The notes under the pieces: model-generated
Told to the model about the DNA's origin: nothing
What the model saw: the letters and a program-made list of their open reading frames with translations, nothing else
The model's database searches: none
Assembly: GCA_963920665.1 (NCBI GenBank)
Contig: OY987266.1
Location: forward strand, 3,043,001 to 3,107,000
Reading direction: 5' to 3'
Source of the DNA: Straminergon stramineum
Taxonomy: Eukaryota > Streptophyta > Bryopsida > Hypnales > Calliergonaceae
Length of the DNA: 64,000 bases
Shown: positions 1 through 13,557 of the stretch, one piece after another
Layout: each line of letters opens with the position of its first letter
How positions within the stretch are numbered: the first letter of the stretch is position 1
Position numbers and translations under genes: made by a program

Positions 1-3000
1 TGGGGTCGTCAATCTCAGGCAAGGAGGCAAGCACCTGTTTCAAACCATAAGCAACACCAGTCAGCAATTGAAAGCAAAAAACAAGAGCCCAACCACCCCC
101 AAAAGTGACACAGAAACCTAAAATGAAAATTAACCCTAAAACTGAACCCTAATTTTAACACACAGGCCTAAAACGAACCCTGATCTGAAAGAGTTCTCTT
201 TTTAAGATTGGGGTACATCTTACAGCTTTCAATGTACTGAGAGTGAACACTACATTTCAAGGGAGGGGAGGTAGGAGGGTTTAGAGCACCGCCTGCCTCT
301 CCATCCAACTTCAGAAATTCTTAATTAATCTACCAAGAGTCTGAACTATACAAATCTGGCTTCTACTAACTTAGTCTTTCAAATGGAAATGAATTGCAAG
401 AAATGGTTTGAAGTTTGCACACGAAGACCCGGTGACCAAAGACGTCAGCAATTAGAACAAACAGAAAAATTATAGCCGTCAGGAGCTGACGTACCGCCGA
501 CGTACGACTGTGCAGTTAAAAAATCACACCTTGAAAGTGTTTGCCCCCCCAGCCAATGAATTCTTAAAATTCTGGAACACTGGCTGGAGATTGAACGAGT
601 CCCAACGATCATAGGCACAGCTGTGCCTTTCTAACAGGCTTTCCATTGCTACCTTTTGGGGACCACCAAATGGAAGTACAATGGACCGACATTTTCCAAC
701 AAAAGGTGCCAGGCAAAGTATCATGACACACTGGAGAAAGACGGACGGAAGGGGACCACCGTCTAGAGGGAAAAAAAATCATGTGTACGGTGTGGAGAAA
801 GTGAACAATTACGAAAGCGGTTAAGTTCTCTTACTAAGTTAAGTTACTGCTTGGCAATGCCCAAAAAAACTGGTTGTAATAGGACTAAATAATAATAACC
901 TTCCAAGAGCCGCTGCTAATCTCAACAGCATGGGAAGTTATACCAAGAGTGCGTTTTGGCTAATCTAAAGGCCTTGAACACATTGAACAAACTGTAATGG
1001 ATTGAAATCGTCTCCCTTTCAATCAAACGGCTCCCTTTCAATCACACTACGTCAGTACCAATCTCCAGACTAGAATTTGGCAATCTAGTTTTACTTCATG
1101 AAGTCAGAATCCTCGTGTGTACTACGATCACTAAGGTATACGCACAAAGAAAATCCATAAATATTGGCTTTCTTAAGTGCCTTGATGTGCAGAACCGAAA
1201 ACTGTAAACAATGGTTGCTATTCCTAGTAAGACTGCTATCTTGAGAAACTTGCAAAACTGGGTTTTGTCACCGCATGTCCTCACCGAAACATTATTGAGA
1301 TCACTTCATGTCAGTCTTAGCTAATTTGTCTGTTTGGAATTCATTCATGTCAGACTACTATCTGTTTTCAACATTCTACAGAGGTACATATGCGAGATGT
1401 GACTATTTAGGCAACATAAAATGGCACTGGAACAATAAAGAGTGCTTGCTTCAATTCAGAATGAAGAAAGTAAGCATGTCATCAATGAAAGGCGCTACGT
1501 CGTAAGTTCATTATGTATGTAGGGACACAAGATGGAGTGGCTTATCTTACATAGAGAACTGAGGAAAGTGTACTACTTAGCATACAAGCCTCGGCTTATA
1601 CGGAGTACTACCTTCAATTTCATGTAATGACTTACACTTCAGCATATTTTCTGTCACTGTTGTGAATGAAGTAATTTATATGGTAAGTGGCACTAAAAAC
1701 AAACTAGCGCAAGCAATTTTGGAGTAATTTATGTAAGGATCAAGACATCCATTGATAAAGTGTGACGTAAAAGCAAATACCGAGGTAAAGGATCACATTA
1801 CAATGCGCTTCTGTATCTCGTGTATCTAAAATTCGATCATGAGAGAGAGAAGCATCTACTAACCATATATAACGGCATGCAAGGGTTCTTTCATTTCGAC
1901 AACAACATTCTTCAGTTCTCAGAAAACTTCAGAAGGAAAGATAAAAGCAAGAGGCGTTCAGTTTAGACTTTTGTTTTAACAGACTTCAAGTTGGCACGTT
2001 CCATGAAACAAAATGTGACGAAGATAGACATTACCTCTTCCACGCACGAAGAATTCTCACGTTCCTTGCCTGACCGCTGTGCACTGGTACTTTTCTTGTA
2101 AATCCGGCACAGCACCCAGTCGTCGAGCTGCATCACAAATGACGAACCGGCATAAATCAGCACATGGAATTTACTCATTTATCAGAGCCATCGTGACCAT
2201 GATTTGACTTTGTCATTCATGAGGGCATTCCCATGTAATCAGTGAACAAACTCTCTACTGGAAAATTGGTGCACCACGATTACGAGAACCATCGAGAAAA
2301 CCCATAATAAGTGCAACAACTGTTCGAAGTTGCCAGTCAATCATGTGGAATTTCTTGTGGGTCGTTTCTTTGGTCTATCCGCATTATTTCCGTGTTTCTA
2401 CTAGTGCATTGATTTCGTGTTCCTCCGTAGTGATTTTATTGTAAAGAGTGCAGTGTTTCTATTTGCAAACAATTCCAAATTGGTCAATGTAAGCAACGAT
2501 TGGTAACATACACGCAGCGAGCCTTTTCTGTGAGCGTGGACAGAAGCACAAACGCCGTCGGCCAAGCGATACTCGTGCATAATCCAGTTGGTCTTCACGC
2601 CTTTGGGAGCCCGGCCTTTGTAGAACACCAATGCCTTCTTCACTCCAATCTTGCGCACTCCCCCCACCGCGGTGTGAATGGGTTTGTCGGTCCCCGTGGC
2701 TTTCCAGTACCCGGAGGCCGCAGCTCGGTTGGGCCGCGCTCCGTTGGGGTATTTTCGGTCTCGGGGACTGAAGAAATACCACTCCCTCTCCCCAAATATG
2801 GCTTTCCCTGCACCATTCCATCAATCACCGATTCCATTAATTTGTGCGCGCACCCAAAATTCGAAGCCATATGAACATGACCTTCTTCACTCTTCAATAA
2901 GAAGTATAATTCCACTATTCACAAAGGAGGGCCATATTGAAAAATTATACTTCATTACAGAACCAAACCATGAAAGTAAAGAAAAAAAGAAAAAGAAAAG

Positions 3001-3800
3001 CTCTAATCCTCTAGACTAGCATGAACGAAGAGTCTGTTGGGTAGCTCGATCGACGAACTAATCACATGAATGCACACAGCAAGTGTTCAACTTGGTGTCT
3101 CCTTTAAGAAGTAGACTCTATCGACATAGAAACTATTAGTTGAGTTAATGCAACAATGAGTATACCGGTATATTACGATTCATTATCACTCTTGAATTAT
3201 TCACCATATTGGTTACAATCGTAATATTTCAAGAAACTGGTACTTTTTGTTCAAGTGCGCGGAGCTCTAAAAGCTAGACCTCAACTACAGTCTGAGATCT
3301 TTGCACTTGAATGTTAATCTATGAAATTCTGTAATACGTCATATTCACAAATTGGAAATCCATGCTACTGACACTGAAGTTCCCAGTTTTGTAGTTTGCA
3401 GTCTCCTGACCCTTGCTTTCTCATGAACCAGCTATAACTAAATAATCGTTCAATTTCAATTTTTTATTGTTTTATTTTTATAATAATCCATGAGAGGATG
3501 ACTCATATATGAACCTAAATTCACTTCCAATGGACTCCACAAACGAAGCGGCAAATGAGAATACAATCGCACACAAAGACTTAATATAATAGCAATAAGA
3601 AGAAATGGCGTACCAGGAAGCTCCCAAGGGTCAAACTTGTACAAGTCTATTTCGGCAATCACAGGAATTGCAAACACCTGAGACTCCGCCTTCCGACACA
3701 AGTAATGAAGCACCAGCTCTTCGTCAGTGGGATGAAACCGGAAGCCTGGTGGCAGTTGAAGTTGGGAAGCCAAACCTCCAGAGGAAGTCATGACCACCAT
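1..3800 (-). CDS. NAC-domain transcription factor, ATAF-like, 3' end outside window
   Basis: Plant-specific nuclear DNA-binding regulator. Exon 1 is 3614-3800: the start MVVMTSSGG is followed by NAC subdomains A and B ([21 protein letters not shown], ending DPWELPG). Exon 2 is 2512-2807: [30 protein letters not shown] and [13 protein letters not shown], subdomains C and D. Exon 3 is 2035-2127: [12 protein letters not shown], subdomain E. Junctions have GT/AG and frame is continuous (483 nt then 93 nt), giving 192 residues. The order and wording of motifs match the ATAF/NAP branch. Two further frame-compatible exons are proposed for the activation region: 530-652 ([12 protein letters not shown] to NTFK) and 1-34 ([11 protein letters not shown]), which runs off the window. 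These two are much less certain (about 0.45 and 0.4), because intron 3 (653-2034) is long and could hold another exon. Confidence 0.92.
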
Positions 3801-5880
3801 GATTTATTTTAATTTCAAAATCCTTTCAATTTGTGGAGTCAAGAACCTCCAAGAGCTGAATAATACCACTGATAATCAAAATATCCACAAATTTTCTACA
3901 AATTTTCTGTAAATTTTCTCTCTAAGTTTTGGGTTTCTGCAAATTAACAGCAAAATACACAAGTTGTGTTCGAAGTCCTTGCTTGAGGGTATGACCAGGC
4001 AGAAGCCTATCACTTATTATTCTGTAGGAACCGCTAATTCAGACACCAGGAAAAACAAAAGAGCTAAATTTGCAGATTTGCAGAGCTAAATTGGGTGGTC
4101 TTGGCAACACCAGGCTTGGTTGGTTGAGTATATGAACTGTTTTATGGACGAGCAAGGCGTGGGAGGAACCAGTGAGACGGAATCGACCATTGGTTTCGCA
4201 ACTTGCGGCATTTGTCTACCCAGAGGGGCCGCTTCTGAACCTCTTTTCTTCACTACCACGCTTCCCCATCATGGAACGAATTCTCAATTAAAAACTCCAA
4301 ACACCGAATCCTCTCAAAGATTAAGAATACTACTGCAAGAAGATCCATCACTCAGTCTCGAACTTTCATCAATTCATCCCTTCCTTCCAATTTTGGTAGC
4401 AAATCCTTAAATATAATCCTTCAAGCCATTTTTCTTGCTGCTGATACAAATTATTCGAGCAAGCTACCTTTCTTGGTTACACTAATTGCTCCTGCAACTA
4501 CAAATTAAAAGCGGCGCTCTACGATTGCCTCCAAAACACACACGACCTGTGGACTATCAACTGTTTGTTGTGTGCATGAGTGACCCCCAAAACTCTCAAC
4601 CCAAAAAACCTTACTAACACATGTGCAGGAATGAAACACTGACAACGATAACGAACCCAACCCTGACTGGCCCCTTGCAGCTACAATCTATGTCAACCTT
4701 TCTCAAAATTGTCAGGCCTACACCGAATATTCACTCCCTGCAAACCCCAATTGGAACTTGAAACTATGCACAGAATCCAAACTCATCCTCCGAGAAAAAC
4801 GACGAGCCAATTCTGGCAGTCCACAATTGTTGGATGGAATCCATGCATGCAATAACTAGAAACTGAAACTGATGCTCAAGAGCCGAATAAACCTTCAAGC
4901 TAGCTAGAGAGAGGGGAATTGAAGAGGCCTAGCATTAAATGGTGAGGAATAGGAATAGTGTACTTTGCAGACAAGCACGCTCTTTGACTGCTGCAGCTCG
5001 AGGTGGAAGACATCGATCTTTCAAAGCTTGTTTGTTTATTTTTAAAAGAAAATTCTTACAATAGGATTTTAAAACTTTCTTCTTCTTCTTTTCTTCTAGG
5101 TGATGCATGGTTTGTGATAGGTAGTCTAAAATATTTTGGATTCTTGCAACCGCCTTCACTTCGTTGTTGTTTTTGTTTTTGGGGGGTTTTCTTTGGATCA
5201 ATTTTCACATGAAAAAGACTCCTGAACTAAGCCCAGGGTCCACACGAGCTTCGACACGATTCCCGTGGGCTGCTGCTGGCTGGCTGGAGAATCTGTCAGC
5301 ATATGCTGGAGGTGCTCAACTCCTCCATGTGAACAGAATTTCATTCTCTGGCACTACCGTATTTGTGTATATATATATATATATTTTATAAATATTCTAG
5401 AAGTTTAGTTTTAATTAGTCTGTTTGTTTGTTTTTCATTTTAAAAGTTTATTGGAACAAATGGGAGGCCCTACAGGCGGTAAAAGAGGCTGGAAACCTGA
5501 GCACGAGCGGTCAATTGGAAACAATAACTGATAAATCTGGTGGCATTTCACGACTTTTGGAAATGTTTATACATATGAAGCAACTTGTCGTAGAATTTTA
5601 GAAAATTTTATTGAAAAACATTACAAAGGTTCTTTTACCCTCAAAATATGAAATAAGTTGTTATATGGTTGCTTTATGCATCTCCAAATCTCTGTTACAG
5701 TGATAGCAAGAAAAACTACAAGAATATTTTGTTAGAGCAAGGAACGGTTGGGTTCTATGGACTTGGTTCTATTTGGGTACTAGCTGGATCAACCAAGTTG
5801 TCTTAAAGTAGGTTGATGTCAAGAGGCCTCTTTTCTACTTTTGTCACCAATAGCAACTGAATAGTTCTTTAGAACAACCA
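3801..5880. other. NAC upstream region, no gene seen
   Basis: About 2 kb of AT-rich DNA lying 5' of the NAC start, so it should hold that gene's promoter and leader. No convincing coding exon was found. A 96-codon open frame at 4120-4410 (plus) lacks any recognisable motif. A short TA microsatellite lies at about 5367-5385. Confidence 0.5.
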
Positions 5881-6860
5881 ATGGAAGTTGCAACATTTCA
5901 TACTTCAAATATGGCATATGGCATGAGAGTTTAGGTAAGGTTCTATTTGGAAAAAATTGCCAAAGTATTGGAAAAATAGGAAATGACTTGGGTTGAATTT
6001 CTCATGAGGCCACTAATAATTTCATTATAAAGTAAGATGAGAAAATTAATGAAAAATATAGCACTTTATACTTGAAGTAGGATGCAAGGTTATGCCAATA
6101 AAAAAAAATCTAGGTAAATTAATGATAATTTGTAGAATATTGACCTAGGTCATGATAATACAAAACAACTTATGTGGAAATTCTCATTAAATCACTAATA
6201 ATGATCAATTAACTCTTTAAAAACATCAAGGTTGCAATTGTTCATCACTTTAGAGCCACAAAAAGAATTTGGATTCCTTCTTGGACACAATACAAATTGA
6301 AAGATAGTATGTTCATTAAAGACCCCACCCAAAGATCCATACAGGGTAGTAAGAAAAAATAGTCTTGATAATTGACAGCATTTGGTGATAGTATTTAGAT
6401 CTCAAAGGATGTGAAAATAAAAAGTAAATGACGATGTGTGAAAAGGATTCTTGTCACTAAATCCTAAAATCTCTTGGATCTATGTGCCCAAAGTCCCTAC
6501 GCCAAGAGAATTAATCATCTTAACAACTAGATGGTGAAATTAACATGCACATATTGTACCTGATGATCAAGGTCAACATTCCTCATTGAATAATTACTTA
6601 AAGTTGGAAAAATAATAATAAAAAATGGAACAAAAATATTAATGAAAGTTACAGAATTTCATATTTGAAGTAGGATATAAATTTTTGTCTATGGAAGGAA
6701 GTCTAGGTAAGTTCATCTAATTTGCAGAATATTGTCCTTGGTGTTGAAAAAATATGAAAGGACTTGGATTGGATTTTCTTTTAGAAGTTGCTAATAGTCA
6801 CATGAAAAGTAGGACCATAAAATTAATGAAAGCTGCAACATTTCGTACTTGAAAAGTGGG
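5880..6860. repeat. Diverged array of about 170-180 bp units
   Basis: The phrases AATGAAAGTTGCAACATTTC, GTCTAGGTAAGTT, AGAATATTG and GGACTTGGATTG recur in the same order at about 5884, 6051, 6641 and 6821. The spacing is 167-180 bp apart from a 400 bp unrelated stretch in the middle. It looks like an old satellite-like or tandemly duplicated non-coding unit. A related phrase occurs near 40010-40090. Confidence 0.6.
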
Positions 6861-7014
6861 AAGCCCCCCGAAATAGTGAGACTAGAATATTAGTGTGTGT
6901 TGCTTTGTCAACAGCTCTGTAGCTTTGAGCAAGATCCGCGGACACCTGAAACAGGAATCAGTCATTGGCGGACAAATGATTGAAGGCATGCACGAGACAA
7001 ACAGTTTAATTTAA

Positions 7015-7335
7015 GGTAGGAGGTCCATAAATTGACCATTTAAGGGTTGGAATTTTGGAACTGAATTTGGGGGAGATGGAACATCTTGAAATATTTTTCA
7101 GTAAATTTTCCTTGAAAGATAAGTGAAATTGGCATCTAACCCAAAATCATTCCATAGTTTATTGGAGCTTTGTGGAATTAGTTACGAATTTCTGAAGTTG
7201 AAATAAAGTGGTCTTTTGTGGTCATCAAAAGGGACCACCTCCTAAAATGTGCAAAATTGGTACATTGCAAAAAGCAAAATGTAACTCTTAATCTTGATTG
7301 CCTTTAATGCCCAGTCAAAGTTCGAGCCTCCTACC
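7015..7335. mobile_element. MITE, GGTAGGAGG family, copy 1 (321 bp)
   Basis: Starts GGTAGGAGGTCC after TTAA (7011-7014) and ends GCCTCCTACC before TTAC (7336-7339). Its termini are therefore inverted, and the flanks look like one intact and one mutated TTAA. Internal words (GGAATTAGTTACGAATTT) are shared with copies at 45137 and 54459. No coding capacity. Confidence 0.7.
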
Positions 7336-7685
7336 TTACCTCTTGAACTTGAAATGGTAAGATCAAATTCAAAACTTTACAAAATAAATTTTTTGACACT
7401 CTTTTATGGAAAACATTCTTTCTTCTTCTATGTAAAATATTCACTTGATTTAATAGAATTGCTATTTTTCTTGAATCTTCTTTAATGAATATTAACCCTT
7501 AAAAGTTCAAGAATATGTTTTTGCCTAGAAGTATTCTAAAATCATTCATAACATTATTAACCAACAAAGTGGGTTCCCTTTTACTCCCTTAGAAAGTGGG
7601 AGCTCCCAGTGTTGCAACTTCCCAATCAGCCAATGACACTAAAGTTGCAAACTTCCCAACCATCTAATGATTATCTATAGATTAA

Positions 7686-8612
7686 CTCATAAAGGACCAA
7701 GGTGTGTTTTTTGGCAACATAATTTTTTGGGGCAGGTACATGTGAATAGAGATTTCCATGTTTTGGACCCAAACCTTAATAGAAGATGTGGACAAGGAAT
7801 ATCTTTCATATGCACTAAATTTCAAGGCATTTGGAAATATGAGGCAAAAGTTATGGCCTAATATGTAGTTTGTTTCTAAACTCAGGCAATCTGGACAGAT
7901 CTGAAAAAATCATTTTTTTCAAAAATAAAAATTTGAAATTGGTTTTCTAGATTTATATATACAGAGAAAGCTTTGAATCATTCCATTTTGATCAATGAGT
8001 CAAAAGTTATGAAATGTTTTAGTTTGTGGGCAAGTATAGATTCTCTACTCTAAAATAAACTTTGAAGTCCTTTATTTAACTCAATTTTCACTACTTCTTG
8101 AAAGAAAATAAAAACATGAGATGTAGATTGTTTATTACAACATTACAACCATTGGGATTGGGATTTTTCAATTCCATTAATAAATTGTTAACAATTTTGT
8201 ATTTTGAATCATTCTCTACATCTTTCTACTACTATTTTTTTCCTATATGTTGCACAATTCCAAATGATCTGAAAATTTTGAAGCATGTAGCCAACTTGCA
8301 TTGAAGAATGAATCTAAGGAAGCACCACCATTTTGGACATTTTCATACAAATGTGACCTTGTGAAGTGCAGCTACCTATTTTTTCACAGGGCCCAAAAAA
8401 AGATTTTTGTCACTTCAAATGCTAATATCTTGCAATCTTCATTGTGGAAATTTCTGGAATTTTTTTCACATCTTCTCAATTGAGTGTACTACAAGATCCT
8501 ATAGTTATATGTGTCCAAAAAAGATATTTTTCAAAATTTTGATACTTGTATTAGAAATGGCAGTTTTTTAGGGTTACTTTTTGGTGATTACATAGTCAAG
8601 GAACTTTAGGGG
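7686..8612. mobile_element. TTAA element, 0.92-kb family, copy 1 (927 bp)
   Basis: Flanked by TTAA (7682-7685) and a decayed CTAA (8613-8616). The ends are CTCATAAAGGACCAAGG and CCTTTAGGGG-like, that is a mutated CCCCTAAA terminus. The whole length is the reverse complement of the element at 12589-13513 (925 bp) at high similarity, for example CCACCATTTTGGACATTTTC at 8324. Short open frames inside have no recognisable motif. Confidence 0.85.
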
Positions 8613-8688
8613 CTAAACTAAATTCACTCCTTAGGATCTAAGAAGGGATTATTTCAATCTCTAAAGGGGGAATGATTTAGAATGGTAC

Positions 8689-9254
8689 TCCCTCCGTTCC
8701 AAAATGATCTTCTTGTTAGACAAAGTGTTCTAGATTATGGCTAAAAATAACATTTTTAAAGGCCATTTTGTAGTATAAGGAGGGTTGAGTGCACTTTTAG
8801 TGTCCTAAAAACTTTGAGTTTTAGAAACCTTTTCAAGGTGTAGTTTGGGAATATTGAAAAGTGAATTTTTTGGGGCATTTTCCAAGAACACCATTGGCAT
8901 ATAGTTGTTGAGTGTGAGGTTGTCATTTTGTAAGTAGTTAGTATATGTCCAACACCATATGTCGACCTCTATACCACCTCTAAAAGCTTCATTACCTTTA
9001 ATTAGGCAACACTCAAAGAGGTGCAAAAAATAAGAATGAATTGTGTTGATTGACCCCTTTAGTCATTCAATTTGTCTTTTGATTGATGATTGCATGGTTG
9101 GAAGGGAAACTATTGCTTGGAGTTGTTTTGCTAGTCCTAGGTAGCAATCGAAAGTCGAATTTGGCCAATTCTCAACATCATAGGGTGCAATAGAAAGATC
9201 ATTTTGGGACAAAAAATTGAGGCCAACAAGATGATCATTTTGGGACGGAGGGAG
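8689..9254. mobile_element. Stowaway-type MITE (566 bp)
   Basis: Terminal inverted repeats begin CTCCCTCCGTTCCAAAATGA (left) and end TCATTTTGGGACGGAGGGAG (right), flanked by TA at 8687-8688 and 9255-9256. This is the textbook terminus and TA target duplication of Stowaway MITEs, which plant Tc1/mariner transposases mobilise. No coding capacity. Confidence 0.93.
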
Positions 9255-9256
9255 TA

Positions 9257-11005
9257 TTAAACAATGTAAGCTACCTTTTCAATACAAAGAGCTACAATGA
9301 ATAAGAACTATTTTCTTTCCATGTCCAACCTCTTTCCTCTTTCATGCTTTGAAAGTAAAAACTAAATTGGGAAGAGAATAGAAGCTGAGTACTAGGGATG
9401 TTAGAATGATCAAATTATCATCCATCCAAGCGGTATTTTTGCTAAAATATCCACAAGTCAAAATAAAAATGAGACCAATTTGAAAAAATATATATTCCTT
9501 CAAATCTTGCTAAACGTTTCAAAAATAAAAAATAACAAGTTATCCCCCCTGAGGGTTAGGTGAAGAGTTTTTAAAACTACAGAATATTCTGTTTCTAGAC
9601 ATTTATTACTATGACCAACATTTTAAACTGGCTACAAATTTTAAAAAATGCTCATTTGCTATGATAAGGGTTAGATATTATTTTGAGATAGACTTGAAAA
9701 AAGTTCAGTACAAGGTGGCGGAGTTCCATGCAGGGGAAGGCCTCAATGGAGCTTCCCAACTGCTGCCACGTCAGCAGATTCCTGCCCTGAAACCTGCTTG
9801 AAACCTGCCTGAAACCCCGTTGATACCCCTCTTTGGAGAAAAATCTTTAAATCACTCCGTACCTCAAAAATCTCTGGCCTTTTCGCATGTTGGGAAAAGC
9901 TTTAAAGTAACAAAGAAACTTTTTTATGAAATCAATGTAAAGAACAAAATTTAATGATTGTGGTTGTGACACACATTGATAGTTTTGTAGGAAGAAAAAA
10001 AATAATTTTGGAGACCAACTATTGAGGGAATGGACTTTGTTGGCATAGGTGAGTAAGATATTTCAACTTTTGCTTTGAAAATTTGCATATTTCTTTCTAA
10101 CTTGAGACTCGATCCACATCTGAAGTCCCTGGCCAGATTTTTTTAGCAAAGGAACTTTGAGTTATGGGGCTCAAAAGCCCAGCAAAGCCATATCGTCAAG
10201 AGGCTAGTCAATCAGTCTTGAAGAGAATATTTTTATCACTTTGAATGTTCTACTCTCACATTCATTGGTTGCAAATCCCTTATTTTTTTTACATGTGAAA
10301 CTAATATTATGTCAATAATAAGAATCTTTGGTTATAAATTTTAAAAAGCGAAAAAAATTTGATACCAAAAGATATAGAGGTATATTATTTTTTAAAAGCG
10401 TTATTTTTTGGTAATTCTACTAGTATTTGCCAATTTTTGACACTTAGTAAATTCTAAAGATTAATCCAAAGAAGAAGAACAAGTAACAAGCTGTGGTCAT
10501 CAGACATATACTTATCTTATAATTGGATGAAAACATGCATTCTTCTATTCAACAAAAAAAGCACAAAGTCATTCATTGAATATGTTTTGACTAGCTAAAT
10601 AACTTATCAAGCTTTGTTGTACACCTAAACCTTTGTAATTTCATAAAATAGGCATTGAAAATGGATATGATTACAGGGAATTTTGTAATGTTGTGACAAT
10701 ATAGTGTTGCATGTAAATTATTAATTATTATTAATAGGTGGTTGAAAATTCATTTCATTGTTGTTGCACTCTTTTATTATTCCAGTGACAAACTTATGGT
10801 TGGAGATGATTTATGGATTGATGTATACAAAGACCATTTGTATTTTTTCAAGTTAGCACGCACTTCTATTCATGAGAGATTATGATTGATTTTAGGTACA
10901 CTTATTTAAAAATTCATACTTTGTCCAAAAAATGCATTCTATGAAAATCAAAACACCAGTTTGATGTCTAACATAGCATAAAAAGTTCTTTAATAGGAAC
11001 TGTAC
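9257..11005. other. AT-rich intergenic DNA, nothing assigned
   Basis: About 1.75 kb with no open frame of note and no clear terminal repeats. A short GC-richer patch at 9710-9830 carries three near-repeats of the phrase CCTGCTTGAAACCTGCCTGAAACC but no coding signal. Confidence 0.5.
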
Positions 11006-11008
11006 TCT

Positions 11009-11271
11009 AAACCCCGATTTAACTAATTATGGACAAATCTTCAAATTATGGACATTTTCTGTAATTGAAAATTTATCAGATGGTAGCTGACACTTGTCTA
11101 TTTTTTCTTTTAAAATTTTTTTCTTTGACCCAAAATATTGATTTTCATCCATTTTAAAATCAAAATTCTACATTTAGAAAGTATATCATATTTCACATTT
11201 CATCATTCACCTACAAATGCAATATTAATTATGGATTATGGATTTTTCCATAATTAGTTAAACATGGTTTT
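11009..11271. mobile_element. Unclassified MITE-like inverted-repeat element (about 263 bp)
   Basis: The left arm contains TTTAACTAATTATGGACAAA (from 11018) and the right arm TTTTTCCATAATTAGTTAAA (from 11243), an imperfect terminal inverted repeat of about 30 bp. There is no coding capacity. The target duplication cannot be read with confidence, so no superfamily is assigned. Confidence 0.6.
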
Positions 11272-11339
11272 CAATTGCTTACTTAGTCGATCTTAGGTAG
11301 TGTAACCTTACCAGAACCACCTTTTGGCTTCCAAGTAAA

Positions 11340-11625
11340 ACTCAAATCCATCACTTAATCTTCTTCTAATCAACATGCTTCAATATTAGGACATTTTTTG
11401 AGCCTCACCAACTATTTTTCCTTTGATTCCCATATTGAACCATTTATTCAAGTACCAAATTTGGTTATTTTCTCTATTTTTTACTCCAAATAGAAATTTT
11501 TGATAGATTTTTTCGCCGTTTTTTTTGCTGATGTTTTCAAATTACATCCAAATTTTTTCCCAATTCCACCAGCTCACTTTGAACTCATCACTGGGTTTTC
11601 CTAACACTGGTGTGCTGTTGAGAAA
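11340..11625. repeat. Dispersed repeat, copy 1
   Basis: Diverged but colinear with 44850-45125. Both contain ATTGAACC..TTCAAGTAC, GGTTATT.TCTCTATTTT, GATGTTTTCAAATT, CAATTCCACC and ACTGGTGT in the same order. The type is unknown; it is probably part of a larger degraded transposable element. Confidence 0.55.
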
Positions 11626-12408
11626 ATATCTATATTTTCGTAGGGGCCGGGCCATGATGCCACCCAGGTTTTAGTCTTGTAAAAAATTGGTGTGCATTTT
11701 CCGACGAGTACGGTACCAAAGTCACTTTGATGATTGATATCAATAGACCCCCAAAAGTCTCAACTGAGCGGCACAATGACATTGCAGCAATGCTTCAATT
11801 TTCAAACATGATCTGCTGCGATTGCTGTCTACAGTATTGCATTGTGCTATCAGGTTGTCGGACACTTTCGAAAAGAATTCCATGGGACCATGCAAAGCAT
11901 ATTCTTAGTTCTCAATGACTTTGTTTAATTTTCCATGGTTAAAATAAACAAAACGGGTTTGCTATCTAGGTACCTTGGAGATTGAAGCTATTTGTCAACT
12001 TGCGGATTTTTCACAGATTGAGGAGTTTGAGAGAAGGCATTTGCAAGTAGAATCAAGACATTCCGACAAGAAATGAATTTTCCGTGATTTTTCAAAGTTT
12101 GTTGTGAATAAATTGGTAAACTATGGGTAGGCCTATGGTAAATCACGTGCTAAATAATGTGGTCCCTCCCCCTAGTGCATTGTCATGATGCTAAAGGGTT
12201 GCTTAGATTGTGGTAATGGGTGGGTGACTGGTGTAAATGGGAGGGTCCAATAGATGTTCAAATTGGGTGACTAACGGCATAGGATTATTCTATCATTTAC
12301 CAAAAGCTATTTACAATCATGGAAATAGATGAAACATCCCATTTTCAAATACAATTTTCCACCATTTCTTGATTTTTTATAAAGATCTTTATACCATTGC
12401 TTTATTAA

Positions 12409-13557
12409 CCCTTTGATGTTGATGTGGACAAGAAGTGTCTTGATGAATGATAGAGAATCCTTCTATGTAAGACCAAAGTGTAAGTGTTCATCCTTGGAAT
12501 TTTGTGTGAGAAATGGAGGTCTTGCACAAGAGTTTGATTCCAAGGAACACTCTTGTGTTTTTTAAGCGAATGATCCACATGGTCTTAACCCCTAAAGTTC
12601 CTTGACTATGTTATCACCAAAAACCCACAAAAACTGCCATTTCTAATACAAGTATCAAATTTTTGAAAAATATCATTCTTGGACACATGTAACCATAGGA
12701 TCTTGTAGTACACTCGATTGAGAAGATGTGGAAAAAAATTCAGAAAATTCCACCATGCAAATTGCAAGATAATAGCATTTGAAGTGACAAAAATCCTTTT
12801 TTGGGCCTTGTGAAAAAATGGGCAGCTGCACTTCACAAGGTCACATTTGTATGAAAAAATGTCCAAAATGGTGGTGCTTCTTTAGATTCATTCTTTAATG
12901 CAAGTTGGCTACATGCTTGAAAATTTTTAGATCATTTGAAATTGTGCATCATATAGGAAAAAAATAGTAAGTAGAAAGATGTAGAGAATGATTCAAATTA
13001 CTAAATTGTTAACAATTTATTAATGGAATTGAAAAATCCTAATCCCAATGGTTGAAATGTTGTAATAAACAATCTACATCTTATTTTTTAATTTTTTTCA
13101 AAAAATATTGAAAATTGAGTTAAAGAAAGGACTTCAAAGTTTATTTTAGAGTAGAGAATCCATACTTGCCCGCAAACTAAAACTTCTCATAACTTTTGAC
13201 TCATTGATCAAAATGGAATGATTCAAAGCTTTCTATGTATATATAAATCTAGAAAATCAATTTCAAATTTTTATTTTTGAAAAAAATATTTTCTTCAGAT
13301 CTGCCCAGACTGCCCAAGTTGAGAAACAAACTACATATTAGGCCATAACTTTTGACTCATATTTCTAAATGCCTTGAAATTTAGTGCATATGAAGGAAAT
13401 TCTTCATCCACACCTTCTGTTAAATTTTGGGCCAAAAATATGGAAATCTCTAGTCACACGTACCTGCCCAAAAAATTTATGTTGCCAAAAAACACACCTT
13501 GGTCCTTTAGGGGTTAAAAAGGCTGATTTCCACGGTGATGAACCCGGCGCTCCAAGG
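12409..13557. mobile_element. TTAA element, 222-bp family, interrupted copy (220 bp net)
   Basis: Left end CCCTTTGATG after TTAA (12405-12408); right end CCGGCGCTCCAAGG before TTAA (13558-13561). It is split at a TTAA by the 925 bp element at 12589-13513. Removing that insert and one TTAA leaves 220 bp that aligns with the uninterrupted relatives at 20511-20733 (223 bp), 31072-31293 (222 bp) and 41643-41864 (222 bp). The shared right-hand phrase is GGCTGATTTCC. Confidence 0.85.
12589..13513. mobile_element. TTAA element, 0.92-kb family, copy 2 (925 bp)
   Basis: Ends CCCCTAAAGTTCCTTG and GGTCCTTTAGGGG, with intact TTAA on both sides (12585-12588, 13514-13517). It is the full-length inverted relative of 7686-8612. 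It sits inside a smaller TTAA element, so it inserted later. No transposase frame. Confidence 0.9.

Noticed and set aside
7492..7510. TTAACCCTTAAAAGTTC, a possible left end of a TTAA element
   Set aside because: No corresponding right end before the next element at 7686.
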